A stretch of 64,000 nucleotides of DNA. Origin: Novosphingobium sp. FKTRR1. GTDB lineage: Bacteria > Pseudomonadota > Alphaproteobacteria > Sphingomonadales > Sphingomonadaceae. The DNA is taken from positions 1-64,000 of the forward strand of contig NZ_JAIZDA010000007.1 of NCBI RefSeq assembly GCF_020404405.1, in the 5' to 3' direction. Below the pieces are notes generated by a model. The model was not told where the DNA came from, searched no databases, and worked only from the letters and a program-made list of their open reading frames with translations. Shown one piece after another: positions 56,737 to 64,000 of the stretch (positions are counted from its first letter, which is position 1; the number at the start of each line of letters is the position of its first letter). Made by a program: the position numbers and the translations under genes.

Positions 56737-59309
56737 CGGCCGTCAGGTTGCATTTACGCTGGCTGTTGCTGGCAGTTTGCGCCGTGTTTGCGCTGTTGTT
56801 CGGGGGGATTGTTTCTACCGCACAGGCGCGCGATGTTCTGCGCGTGGGCATGCAGCTTGAACCGCCGCACCTCGATCCCACGCAAGGCGCCTCTGCCGCG
56901 ATCGGCGAGGCAACGTTCGGCTCGATCTATGAAGCGCTGGTGCGGGTGGCGACCGATGGCACGCTGCATCCGTGGCTTGCCACGCGGTGGAGTGTTTCGC
57001 CCGATGGCCGGACCTATGACTTCACGTTGCGCCCCAATGTGCGGTTTCACGATGGTTCGCGGCTGACCGCTGCCGACGTGGTGGCTGGATTCCAGCGCGC
57101 TGCGGCGCCCGGCTCGCTCAACATTCACGCTGCCACGCTGCGTGAGGTCGTGGCCGCCCGCGCGCTCGATCCGTTGCACGTGCAAGTGACGCTGTCCGCT
57201 CCCGACAGCGAATTCCTGATCGTGCTGGCACAGGCCGATGCCGCGATCGTTCCGGCACGTGCTGTGGCAACGCTTGGGCAGCAGCCGGTCGGCACGGGGC
57301 CATTCCGCCTGGATGGCTGGCGGCGGGGTGAGGGCATCACGCTGTTGCGCAATCCGACTTATTGGGGGCGTCCGGCACGGATGGCGCGGATCGAGCTGCG
57401 CTACATCGGCGACCCGACCGCTGCCTATGCCGCGATCAAGTCGGGCGCGATCGACCTCTATCCCGAGTTTCCGGCACCCGAAACGCTGCGCACCCTTGCC
57501 GCCGACCCGCGCCTGCAAGTGTTGACCGCGCCGAGCGAGGGCGAGGTCATTCTGGCGATGAACGAGCGCGAGGGGCCGCTTTCCAACCGCGCGGTGCGTC
57601 AGGCGCTGGCCCACGCGATCGATCGCCGCGCGCTGATCGACGGCGCAATGTACGGGTATGGCACTCCGATCGGCAGCCATTTCCCCCCGCAAAGCCCCGA
57701 TTATGTTGATCTGACGCAGCGTTATCCGTTCGATCCGGCGCTCGCGCGCAAGCTGTTGGCGCAAGCAGGCTATCCGCACGGCATCGCGCTCACGCTCAAG
57801 CTGCCACCGCCCGCCTACGCCCGCCGCGTGGGCGAGATCGTGGCGGCGCAGTTGCAGGCGGCGGGCGTAACGGTGACGATCCGCAATGTCGAATGGGCGA
57901 CATGGCTGGACGAGGTGTTCACCCGCCATCACTACGATCTTACGGTGATCGCGCATGCCGAACCCTATGACTACGACATCTATGATCGGTCGGACTACTA
58001 TTTCGGTTACGACAGCCCGGACTTTCATCGTTTGATGCAGCAGTTGAAGGCTACGACCGATCCGCTTGAACGCCATCGGCTGCTGGGCGACATCCAGCGG
58101 CGGCTGGCCGATGATGCGGTCAACGGCTTCCTGTACCAGTTTCCCCATCTGGCGGTGCAGGATCGCGCTTTGGCGGGGGTCTGGCGCAATGCGCCGACCC
58201 AGACGATCGAGTGGGCCGATGTCCATTTCAGCGATGACGGACAGAGCGTTGCGCTGTCTGGCGGTGGTGGTGGGGCAGGGCGGCTCGGCGGGTGGATTGC
58301 GATTGTGCTGGGCGCGCTGGTGCTTGGCCTAGCCGGATGGCAGCTGGGGACGGGCTGGCTGTTCCGCCGACTGGGCGTGCTGGGGCTGACATTGCTGGCG
58401 GCCAGCGGCCTGATCTTTGCGCTCGTGCAAGTGGCACCGGGTGATCCTGCCGCTACCATGCTGGGCATAAACGCCACGCCTCAGGCGGTTGCGGCCCTGC
58501 ACGCCGAACTAGGGTTGGATGGCAACGCCTTGACTCGATACGTGCGCTGGATCGGCGGAGCGCTGCACGGGGATTTCGGGCTAAGCTATACCTACCGCGT
58601 ACCGGTCGCGGGCTTGGTGGCCGAACGGCTGGCGGTGACCGTGCCACTAGCGCTGCTGGCGACGCTGCTGTCCATCGCACTCGGCATTCCGGCCGGTATT
58701 CTGGCGGCGCGGCGACCGGGAGGATTGTCCGACCGCGTGATCGACCCGCTGACCCGGCTGGGCATCGCATTGCCCGACTTCTGGTTGGGTGTGTTGCTGG
58801 TGCTGGTCTTTGCCGTGACGTTGCGCTGGTTCCCGGCGGGCGGCTTTCCGGGGGTTGAGGCGGGCCCAGGGCCGGTTCTGCGCGCTCTGGCGCTGCCGGT
58901 TCTCGCGCTGGCCCTGCCGCAAGCCGCGATCCTTGCGCGCGTGGCCCGCGCCAGCCTGATCGGCGTGTTGCAGCAGGACTTCATCCGCACCGCCCGCGCC
59001 AAGGGCGTGGGTGAGGCGCGGCTGCTGCTGGTCCATGCGCTGCCCAATGCAGCGGCACCGATCCTTGCCATTCTTGGCCTGCAAGTGCCTTTCCTGCTGG
59101 CCGGAAGCGCTTTGGTGGAGGAAGTGTTCACGCTACCGGGGCTAGGCCGACTGGCGCTGCAGGCGATTGGCCAGCGCGATCTGGTGACGGTGCAGGCGGT
59201 GGTGTTGCTGGCGGCGGGTGCGACGGTCCTGTCGAGCTTTGCCGTCGATCTGGCACAGGCGTTGCTTGATCCACGATTGCGTCGGACGAGCGGGAGCGCC
59301 GGGGCATGA
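56733..59309 (+). CDS. Fusion of peptide-type binding protein and ABC permease
   Basis: 858 residues in one frame. Residues 1-32 are a signal peptide (LLLAVCAVFALLFGGIV). About 35-505 is a family 5 solute-binding protein like DppA/OppA (LEPPHLDPTQGASAAIGE, WSVSPDGRTYDFTLRP, LADDAVNGFLYQFPHLAV). A Gly-rich linker (about 509-515) and an extra membrane helix (about 517-540) lead into a DppB-like permease (LIFALVQVAPGDPAA onward) with the EAA loop FIRTARAKGVGEARLLLVHA near 750. The extra helix returns the chain to the cytoplasm, so the permease keeps its normal orientation. Usually these are two genes. Confidence 0.9.
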   Translation: MTAVRLHLRWLLLAVCAVFALLFGGIVSTAQARDVLRVGMQLEPPHLDPTQGASAAIGEATFGSIYEALVRVATDGTLHPWLATRWSVSPDGRTYDFTLRPNVRFHDGSRLTAADVVAGFQRAAAPGSLNIHAATLREVVAARALDPLHVQVTLSAPDSEFLIVLAQADAAIVPARAVATLGQQPVGTGPFRLDGWRRGEGITLLRNPTYWGRPARMARIELRYIGDPTAAYAAIKSGAIDLYPEFPAPETLRTLAADPRLQVLTAPSEGEVILAMNEREGPLSNRAVRQALAHAIDRRALIDGAMYGYGTPIGSHFPPQSPDYVDLTQRYPFDPALARKLLAQAGYPHGIALTLKLPPPAYARRVGEIVAAQLQAAGVTVTIRNVEWATWLDEVFTRHHYDLTVIAHAEPYDYDIYDRSDYYFGYDSPDFHRLMQQLKATTDPLERHRLLGDIQRRLADDAVNGFLYQFPHLAVQDRALAGVWRNAPTQTIEWADVHFSDDGQSVALSGGGGGAGRLGGWIAIVLGALVLGLAGWQLGTGWLFRRLGVLGLTLLAASGLIFALVQVAPGDPAATMLGINATPQAVAALHAELGLDGNALTRYVRWIGGALHGDFGLSYTYRVPVAGLVAERLAVTVPLALLATLLSIALGIPAGILAARRPGGLSDRVIDPLTRLGIALPDFWLGVLLVLVFAVTLRWFPAGGFPGVEAGPGPVLRALALPVLALALPQAAILARVARASLIGVLQQDFIRTARAKGVGEARLLLVHALPNAAAPILAILGLQVPFLLAGSALVEEVFTLPGLGRLALQAIGQRDLVTVQAVVLLAAGATVLSSFAVDLAQALLDPRLRRTSGSAGA

Positions 59310-60106
59310 GCCGCACTTCTGTCGCATTCCGCATCGGCGCCGCGATCACTGCGCTGTTCACGCTGGCAGGGCTGCTGGCGCAAGTTTGGACGCCTTGGCG
59401 CGTGGCGGCGGTGGACATTGCCGCCCGCTTGCAAGGGCCCTCTGGCGCGCACTGGTTGGGTACAGACCAATTGGGCCGCGATGTGCTGTCGTTGGTCATG
59501 GCGGGCGCTGCGACCTCACTTGGTGTGGCGCTGCTGGGCACCGGAGCCGCGCTGCTGGTCGGCGTCCCGCTTGGCCTTGCCGCATCGGCGGCGCGCGGCT
59601 GGCTGGACGACGTGTTGATGCGTGGGGCCGACGTGCTGTTCGCGTTCCCGGCGCTGTTGATGGCGATACTGCTGACCGCGTTGCTCGGTCCCGGCGCGAT
59701 CAATGCGGCGCTGGCCATCGCATTGTTCAACGTGCCGGTGTTCGCGCGGGTGACGCGCGGCGCGGCGCTGGTGGTGTGGACGCGCGCCTTTGTCAGCGCG
59801 GCGCGGCTCGCGGGGCTTGGCCGGGTGCGGATCGCGCTGGTGCACGTGCTGCCCAACGTCGCCCCGCAAGTGCTGGTGCAGGCCAGCATTCAGGCGGGGC
59901 TTGCGCTCTTGGCCGAAGCTGGGTTGAGCTATGTCGGCTTGGGGGTGCAACCACCGGCGCCCAGTTGGGGCCGCATGCTCGCTGAGGCGCAGACGCTGAT
60001 CGGCATCGCCCCCCGGCTGGTGCTGGTGCCGGGCCTTGCGATTCTGCTGGCCGTGTCGGGGTTCCTGCTGCTTGGCGACGGGCTGTCGCGGGAGCGTGGC
60101 CGGTGA
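59306..60106 (+). CDS. ABC transporter permease, DppC-like
   Basis: 266 residues with about six membrane helices. Conserved permease features: GTDQLGRDVLSLVMAGA near the start, the EAA loop FVSAARLAGLGRVRIALVHV, and GLSYVGLGVQPPAPSWGRML near the end. It is the second permease of the peptide/nickel family importer. ATG overlaps the stop of the fusion gene by four bases, and its own end overlaps the ATPase start (GTGA). Confidence 0.92.
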   Translation: MSRTSVAFRIGAAITALFTLAGLLAQVWTPWRVAAVDIAARLQGPSGAHWLGTDQLGRDVLSLVMAGAATSLGVALLGTGAALLVGVPLGLAASAARGWLDDVLMRGADVLFAFPALLMAILLTALLGPGAINAALAIALFNVPVFARVTRGAALVVWTRAFVSAARLAGLGRVRIALVHVLPNVAPQVLVQASIQAGLALLAEAGLSYVGLGVQPPAPSWGRMLAEAQTLIGIAPRLVLVPGLAILLAVSGFLLLGDGLSRERGR

Positions 60107-61542
60107 GCGTTCTGGCATTCAGCGGGTTTGGCGTACGCTATGGCGCGCACACTGCTCTGGTCGACCTCGATCTTGCGGTGGAAGCGGGCGAGATCGTGGC
60201 GCTGATCGGCGAGACCGGCTCGGGCAAGTCGTCGGCCGCGCTGGCCGCGCTGGGCCTGCTGCCGCGTGGCACGCATACCCAAGGCCGGGTCGAGCGCAAC
60301 GGGCGGCTGGCGATGATCTTCCAGGATCCGCAGGCCGCGCTCAATCCGCTGCAGACGATCGGCGCCCAAGTGGCCGAAGCGGTGCGTATCCACCAGCCGC
60401 TGTCGGGCGCGGCTGCACTCACCGCAGCGGCGCGGTTGCTGGCGGAAACCGGGCTCGATCCAGCGCGCGTACCGCCATCACGCTATCCCCACGAACTGTC
60501 CGGCGGGCAGCGGCAGCGGGTGTGCATTGCGATGGCGCTGGCCTGTCAGCCCGACCTGCTGGTAGCCGACGAGCCGACCAGCGCGCTCGATGCCGCGACA
60601 CAGGCGCAAGTCATGGCACTGCTGGTCGATCTGGTGCGCGGGCGCGGCATGGCGCTGTTGCTGATCACGCACGACTTGCTGCTCGCGCGCGGTGTGGCCG
60701 ACCGCATCGCCTTGCTGCAAGGTGGGCGGCTGAAGGAAAGCGGGCCCCTGCCGCAAGTGCTGGAGCAGCCCGCCACGCGCGCGCTACTGGCGCATGTCAG
60801 CCACATGGCGATCCGCAACCCTGCAACCACGCCCGCGGCCGCCACGCCAGTGCTCGAAGTGCGCGGGCTGACGCACGGCTATGGTTCGCACAAGGTGCTC
60901 GACGGCATCGACCTGACCGTGACGGCGGGCGAGATCGTCGGACTGGTCGGTGGATCGGGCGAGGGCAAGTCAACGTTGCTGCGGCTGGTGCTGGGGCTGG
61001 AGCAGCCACAGCAAGGGGTGGCGCTGGTGCAGGGCATCGACCTGCTGCATGCCCGCGGAACCGCTCTACGAGCCGCACGGCGGCAGGTTCAGGCGGTGTT
61101 TCAGGATCCGGGTGGCAGTCTCGATCCGCGCTGGCCGGTCTGGCGCAGCGTGGCCGAGCCGCTCCATCTGCTGGACGAGCGCTTGTCCGCTGCCGAACGG
61201 CGCGACCGGGCCATCGCGGCGCTGGCGCGGGTGAACCTCCCGGCCGACACGGCGGACCGGCTGCCCAACCAGTTTTCGGGCGGTCAACGCCAGCGGATTG
61301 CGCTCGCCCGCGCGCTGGTCATCGAACCGGCGCTGGTGGTGCTGGACGAGGCTACATCGGCGCTCGATGCAGCGGTGCGTGCCGGAATCCTGGATCTTCT
61401 GGCCGCCTTGGCCGATGACGGGCTGGCGCTGTTGTTCGTCACGCACGATCAGGCGATGATCGCCGGCCTGGCCGACCGCGTGTTCAGTCTGAAGCAGGGG
61501 CGGCTTCACTTGCAGCCGCATGATACACCCCGCGCGCAATAG
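60103..61542 (+). CDS. Tandem two-domain ABC ATPase, DppD-DppF type
   Basis: 479 residues with two complete nucleotide-binding domains. First: Walker A GETGSGKS (about 36), signature LSGGQ (132), Walker B LLVADEPTSALD. Second: Walker A GGSGEGKS (about 283), signature FSGGQ (391), Walker B LVVLDEATSALD. This is the GsiA/YejF arrangement, but shorter than YejF of about 530 because the linker and C-terminal oligopeptide segments are trimmed. It energises the two permease domains. Starts at GTG 60103. Its last 59 bases overlap the convergent peptidase gene. Confidence 0.93.
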   Translation: MSVLAFSGFGVRYGAHTALVDLDLAVEAGEIVALIGETGSGKSSAALAALGLLPRGTHTQGRVERNGRLAMIFQDPQAALNPLQTIGAQVAEAVRIHQPLSGAAALTAAARLLAETGLDPARVPPSRYPHELSGGQRQRVCIAMALACQPDLLVADEPTSALDAATQAQVMALLVDLVRGRGMALLLITHDLLLARGVADRIALLQGGRLKESGPLPQVLEQPATRALLAHVSHMAIRNPATTPAAATPVLEVRGLTHGYGSHKVLDGIDLTVTAGEIVGLVGGSGEGKSTLLRLVLGLEQPQQGVALVQGIDLLHARGTALRAARRQVQAVFQDPGGSLDPRWPVWRSVAEPLHLLDERLSAAERRDRAIAALARVNLPADTADRLPNQFSGGQRQRIALARALVIEPALVVLDEATSALDAAVRAGILDLLAALADDGLALLFVTHDQAMIAGLADRVFSLKQGRLHLQPHDTPRAQ

Positions 61543-62521
61543 CGCGGGCAAGGCAATCCGCTGCCGCCGCACCGAGCCGCGCAAGCTGCCAGTTGCGGTC
61601 AGGCTGAGCAGTCAGTTCAACCTCGCCGCTGGCCAAAGCGAACACTACGTCGCCGTCAAATGGCGTGTGGATCGGGCGGATCGCGCGCGCCAGCCCGTCT
61701 TGCGCCATCATGGCAAGGCGCTTGGCCTCGGCCTTGTCGAGCCGGGCGTTGCAGGCGATCACCGCCAGCGTCGTGGCTGAACCGGGCTGGGCGCGGCCAG
61801 CAGCGGACAGGCGGCTTTGATCCGGGAAGGGCGCGATGGCGGGCGCAAGGTCCGCTGTGGGGCGGATGCCGCCAAATTCGCCGTCGATCTCATAGGGCCA
61901 GGCCAGAAACGTGCGGCCATCGGGCAGGAATACCGAGCCGACCGGGTTGACCGCAACCAGCGCGCCGACGACGAGCCCTTCGCCCAGATCGAGCGAGGCG
62001 CTGCCAAGACCGCCCTTGACGGTGCCCGCCATCGCGCCGCGCCCGGCACCGACCGACCCGAGTGCGAACAGCGCGCCCGGCCCGTTGTCGAGCGCGGCCG
62101 CCACCGCCTTACGCCCAAGCGCACGATAGGGTGGTTCGTCACCCCAGTCCTTGTCGCCTGCATTGTTCAGGTCATAGAGTACGGCACCCGGCACGATCGG
62201 CACGACCAGCTCGCCAGTTCTTACGGTCAGTCCGATGCCCCGAGCAGCGAGTTCGTTAACCATGCCATCGGCCGCACCAAGCCCGAACACGGACCCGCCG
62301 GACAAAGCTATGGCATTGATTCCGCGCACTGAATTTTCAGGCGCCATGACCTCGATCTCGCGCAGGCCGGGCCCGCCACCGCGCACGTCGGCCGCTGCCG
62401 TCCATAGTCCGTCGCATACCAGCGCGGTCACGCCAGTCTGCGCGGGCTCGCTTGAAGCATGGCCGACACACAGGCCGGGAACGTCGGTGATCAGGTTGCG
62501 GGGGCCGGGGCGTAGCGTCAT
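61484..62521 (-). CDS. P1/S58 family aminopeptidase (DmpA-like)
   Basis: 345 residues of the self-cleaving N-terminal nucleophile group that includes DmpA and the beta-aminopeptidase BapA. Motifs: ITDVPGLCVGHASS, GGGPGLREIEVM, ALSGGSVFGLGAADG, and the autoprocessing region GSATTLAVIACNARL with the likely nucleophile Thr250 or Thr251. No signal peptide is seen, so it probably acts in the cytoplasm, cleaving D-, beta- or ordinary amino-terminal residues from small peptides. The ATG at 62521 is used. It converges on the transporter operon and overlaps it by 59 bases. Confidence 0.9.
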   Translation of the reverse strand: MTLRPGPRNLITDVPGLCVGHASSEPAQTGVTALVCDGLWTAAADVRGGGPGLREIEVMAPENSVRGINAIALSGGSVFGLGAADGMVNELAARGIGLTVRTGELVVPIVPGAVLYDLNNAGDKDWGDEPPYRALGRKAVAAALDNGPGALFALGSVGAGRGAMAGTVKGGLGSASLDLGEGLVVGALVAVNPVGSVFLPDGRTFLAWPYEIDGEFGGIRPTADLAPAIAPFPDQSRLSAAGRAQPGSATTLAVIACNARLDKAEAKRLAMMAQDGLARAIRPIHTPFDGDVVFALASGEVELTAQPDRNWQLARLGAAAADCLARAIARGVYHAAASEAAPASD

Positions 62522-63023
62522 GTCGCCCGCCTTAGCTTGTGGTGCCCACAGGCGCAAAGCACATCGGCCCGCCAGCGTTGTTAAGTTTTGGTGACAGTCA
62601 GCGCGAGCGATCACCTCCGTCCGGTCCGCTGTGGTGCGTCACCGCAAGACACGTTCTGCCGCGGAGCGATGCCCGTCAAAGGTTTGCAGCCGGGCCACGT
62701 CATCGTTGCGGCGACGTCCTTGGCAGCGTGACCGCCGCAGCAGCGTTCCTGCCAACGGGCTGCTATTTTCTTGCATTGCAACACGGAGAATAACACTACG
62801 GAAAAAGCAGAATCATTGGGGCGTCGGGGGCTTGGTGCTGCACTGCAAAGTGGAAATCGGGCGTTTGATGGCCCTTGCTGATGCACGGACAGGTGTCAGA
62901 TGACCCGGCTGTTCCCTGTAATCGCATGCACAAGCAATAAAAACGCTGCGAAAGGCCCGTTCGTTAGGGTTCGTTAACCATTCGCTGCAATTTTTAGGGG
63001 GCAATTCCTGAGGGATCATTCTG
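62522..63023. other. 502-base intergenic region before bcs genes
   Basis: Divergent region between the P1 peptidase and the bcs genes. Frames up to about 90 codons exist on both strands but show no conserved sequence or good ribosome binding site. It holds a TTAACCAT motif near the bcs start and a GANTC site (GAATC) around 62810, both of interest given GcrA and CtrA control in this group. Confidence 0.6.
62974..62981 (+). promoter_or_regulatory. CtrA-type half-site TTAACCAT
   Basis: TTAACCAT is the half-site form of the CtrA binding sequence reported in several alphaproteobacteria. It lies 43 bases before the bcsR-like start, and a direct repeat of TTCGTTA precedes it. No second half-site TTAA at the N7 spacing is seen. 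Control of cellulose genes by CtrA is inferred. Confidence 0.4.
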
Positions 63024-63374
63024 ATGCGCGCTGATGCCAAGGCCCTGCTTGACCGACTGGGGAAGAGCGATTTCAAATATCGCGAGTTCGTCGACCGTTT
63101 TGCCGATCTGGAAAGCTGGCCGATCTTCGAGGCGGTGCTGCGGGATTCCCGGCTGCTCGGATCGGTGCCCGATGATCTCGACAACGATGTCGATGACGCG
63201 GGTCTGCACGAACATGGCGGCGAGCTGATCCAGCCGGCCAAAGCGCAACTGCGCCCCGACCTGTTCGCGCGGTATGCTTCCAGCGACAAGGTGCCGAGCG
63301 CACCCGAACCCCAGCGCAACATTCGCTCGCTGCTCGAACGGCTGTCGCACGCCGTCGAAGAGGGAGAACTCTGA
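63024..63374 (+). CDS. BcsR-like cellulose biosynthesis protein
   Basis: 116 residues. Residues 15-41 (SDFKYREFVDRF, LESWPIFEAVLRD) resemble the core of BcsR (YhjR), a small protein that pairs with BcsQ in assembly and localisation of the cellulose secretion system. This copy is longer than the 62-residue E. coli protein, with a polar C-terminal extension. CTGAGGGA precedes the ATG. The stop overlaps the bcsQ start by one base, which supports the assignment. It could be an unrelated small partner. Confidence 0.65.
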   Translation: MRADAKALLDRLGKSDFKYREFVDRFADLESWPIFEAVLRDSRLLGSVPDDLDNDVDDAGLHEHGGELIQPAKAQLRPDLFARYASSDKVPSAPEPQRNIRSLLERLSHAVEEGEL

Positions 63375-64000
63375 TGGCCTTGATCGTTGTTCAGGGGCTG
63401 CGCGGCGGCGTCGGCACCACTTTCCTTGCGGCCAACATCGCGATCGCCTTTGCTCAGGCCGGGCGCGAGGCCACCGCGCTCGACTTTGCCGCCCACGGCA
63501 CGCTGCCACTGCACTTCGGTTTGCCGCTCGATCATCCGATTGCGCAGATCGACGGCAACCCGCTCGAGGACAGTGCCCCGCTGGGGGTCACCTTGCGCGC
63601 CGCCGCCCAGTTTGCCGCAAAGGGCGATCTGGCTGCTGCGCTGGCTTCGGGCGAGATCCGCTTCAGCGGCGAACAAGTGGTGGTGGCCGACCTTGCCACC
63701 GCCGACGAGGCGACCCGCGCAATGCTGCTGCCCTATGCCGCGCTCGACATCCGGGTGCTGTCGGCGACTGCCGAATCGCTCAGCGTGCTGCCGCATGTGC
63801 TTGATGAAGCGAGCGATCGGACCTTCTACCTGATCAACATGGCCGACGATACGCGCCGGTTCTGCCGCCACATGGCAGGGTTCCTGCGCGAATTGCTGGG
63901 CGATCGCCTGCTCGGTTCGATCCGTCGCGACGAAGCGGTGATCGAAGCCGGCGCCATGCTCCAGCCGCTGGCCAAGTACGCCCCTTCGAGCGCCTCGCTC
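63374..64000 (+). CDS. bcsQ: Cellulose biosynthesis protein BcsQ (3' end outside window)
   Basis: 209 codons visible, running off the window. A MinD/ParA-like ATPase whose N-terminus IVVQGLRGGVGTTFLAANIA carries the deviant Walker A GGVGTT typical of BcsQ. The region VVVADLATADEATRAML matches Walker B, and SIRRDEAVIEAGAMLQPLA is typical of the C-terminal part. BcsQ helps assemble the cellulose synthase complex at the pole in some bacteria. It is cotranscribed with the BcsR-like gene; bcsA and others presumably follow. Confidence 0.87.
   Translation, partial: MALIVVQGLRGGVGTTFLAANIAIAFAQAGREATALDFAAHGTLPLHFGLPLDHPIAQIDGNPLEDSAPLGVTLRAAAQFAAKGDLAAALASGEIRFSGEQVVVADLATADEATRAMLLPYAALDIRVLSATAESLSVLPHVLDEASDRTFYLINMADDTRRFCRHMAGFLRELLGDRLLGSIRRDEAVIEAGAMLQPLAKYAPSSASL

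Noticed and set aside
52152..62521. Lasso-peptide isopeptidase or microcystin-degradation cluster
   Set aside because: No lasso precursor, B/C enzymes or S9-type isopeptidase, and no mlrA-like protease; the peptidase is of the P1/DmpA type.
62611..62903. Possible small genes of about 90 codons on both strands before bcsR
   Set aside because: No convincing ribosome binding site, Arg/Ser-biased composition, and no recognisable sequence.

Overview
The window is a continuous, visibly GC-rich stretch of alphaproteobacterial chromosome. It most resembles a sphingomonad, probably Novosphingobium or a close relative. Four things point that way: the conserved block rimP-nusA-ylxR-infB-rbfA-truB-rpsO-pnp, a GcrA cell-cycle regulator, a large TonB-dependent receptor, and a glutathione S-transferase that strongly resembles the lignin beta-etherase LigF of Sphingobium. 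The genus is an inference, since no search was run. I saw no insertion sequence, prophage, CRISPR array or rRNA. One tRNA is present, tRNA-Ser(CGA).

Layout. 0-9 kb: ppdK (5' end outside the window), a methyltransferase divergent from comF, a gap with a possible minus-strand small RNA, hisI, a MerR regulator with an acyl-CoA dehydrogenase, a dienelactone hydrolase and a cysteine synthase. 9-20 kb: an MFS exporter, a PilZ protein, tyrS, a DOMON-like protein with a NamZ-family muramidase, and a MoxR/VWA pair split by a GFA protein, a LigF-like enzyme and a small secreted protein. A TonB-like protein and an acyltransferase follow. 20-29 kb: parE, an LppC-like lipoprotein, rsmI-yraN, gshB, dedA, accBC and aroQ. 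29-44 kb: small envelope genes (a lipoprotein, PspC and a newly read 47-residue peptide), then the translation block ending in pnp, with rcnB-like, yceI-like, tdk, GNAT and M50 protease genes among it. 44-52 kb: a diguanylate cyclase, gcrA, an ABC-2 permease, hspQ, tRNA-Ser, an MHS-type MFS transporter, an epoxide-hydrolase-like gene and an SDR/alcohol dehydrogenase pair.

The most unusual region is 52.1-62.5 kb. A TonB-dependent receptor, a membrane-anchored alpha/beta hydrolase, a TTC38-like repeat protein, a peptide-type binding protein fused to an ABC permease, a second permease and a tandem two-domain ATPase lie in tight succession with 4-base overlaps. They face a convergent P1/DmpA-type aminopeptidase whose 3' end overlaps the ATPase gene by 59 bases. 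Read together they look like a complete route from outer membrane to cytoplasm for peptide-like or amide compounds, with hydrolysis at both ends. The substrate is unknown.

The window ends in the first genes of a cellulose-synthesis (bcs) operon: a BcsR-like protein and a truncated BcsQ, behind a 500-base leader with a TTAACCAT CtrA-type half-site.
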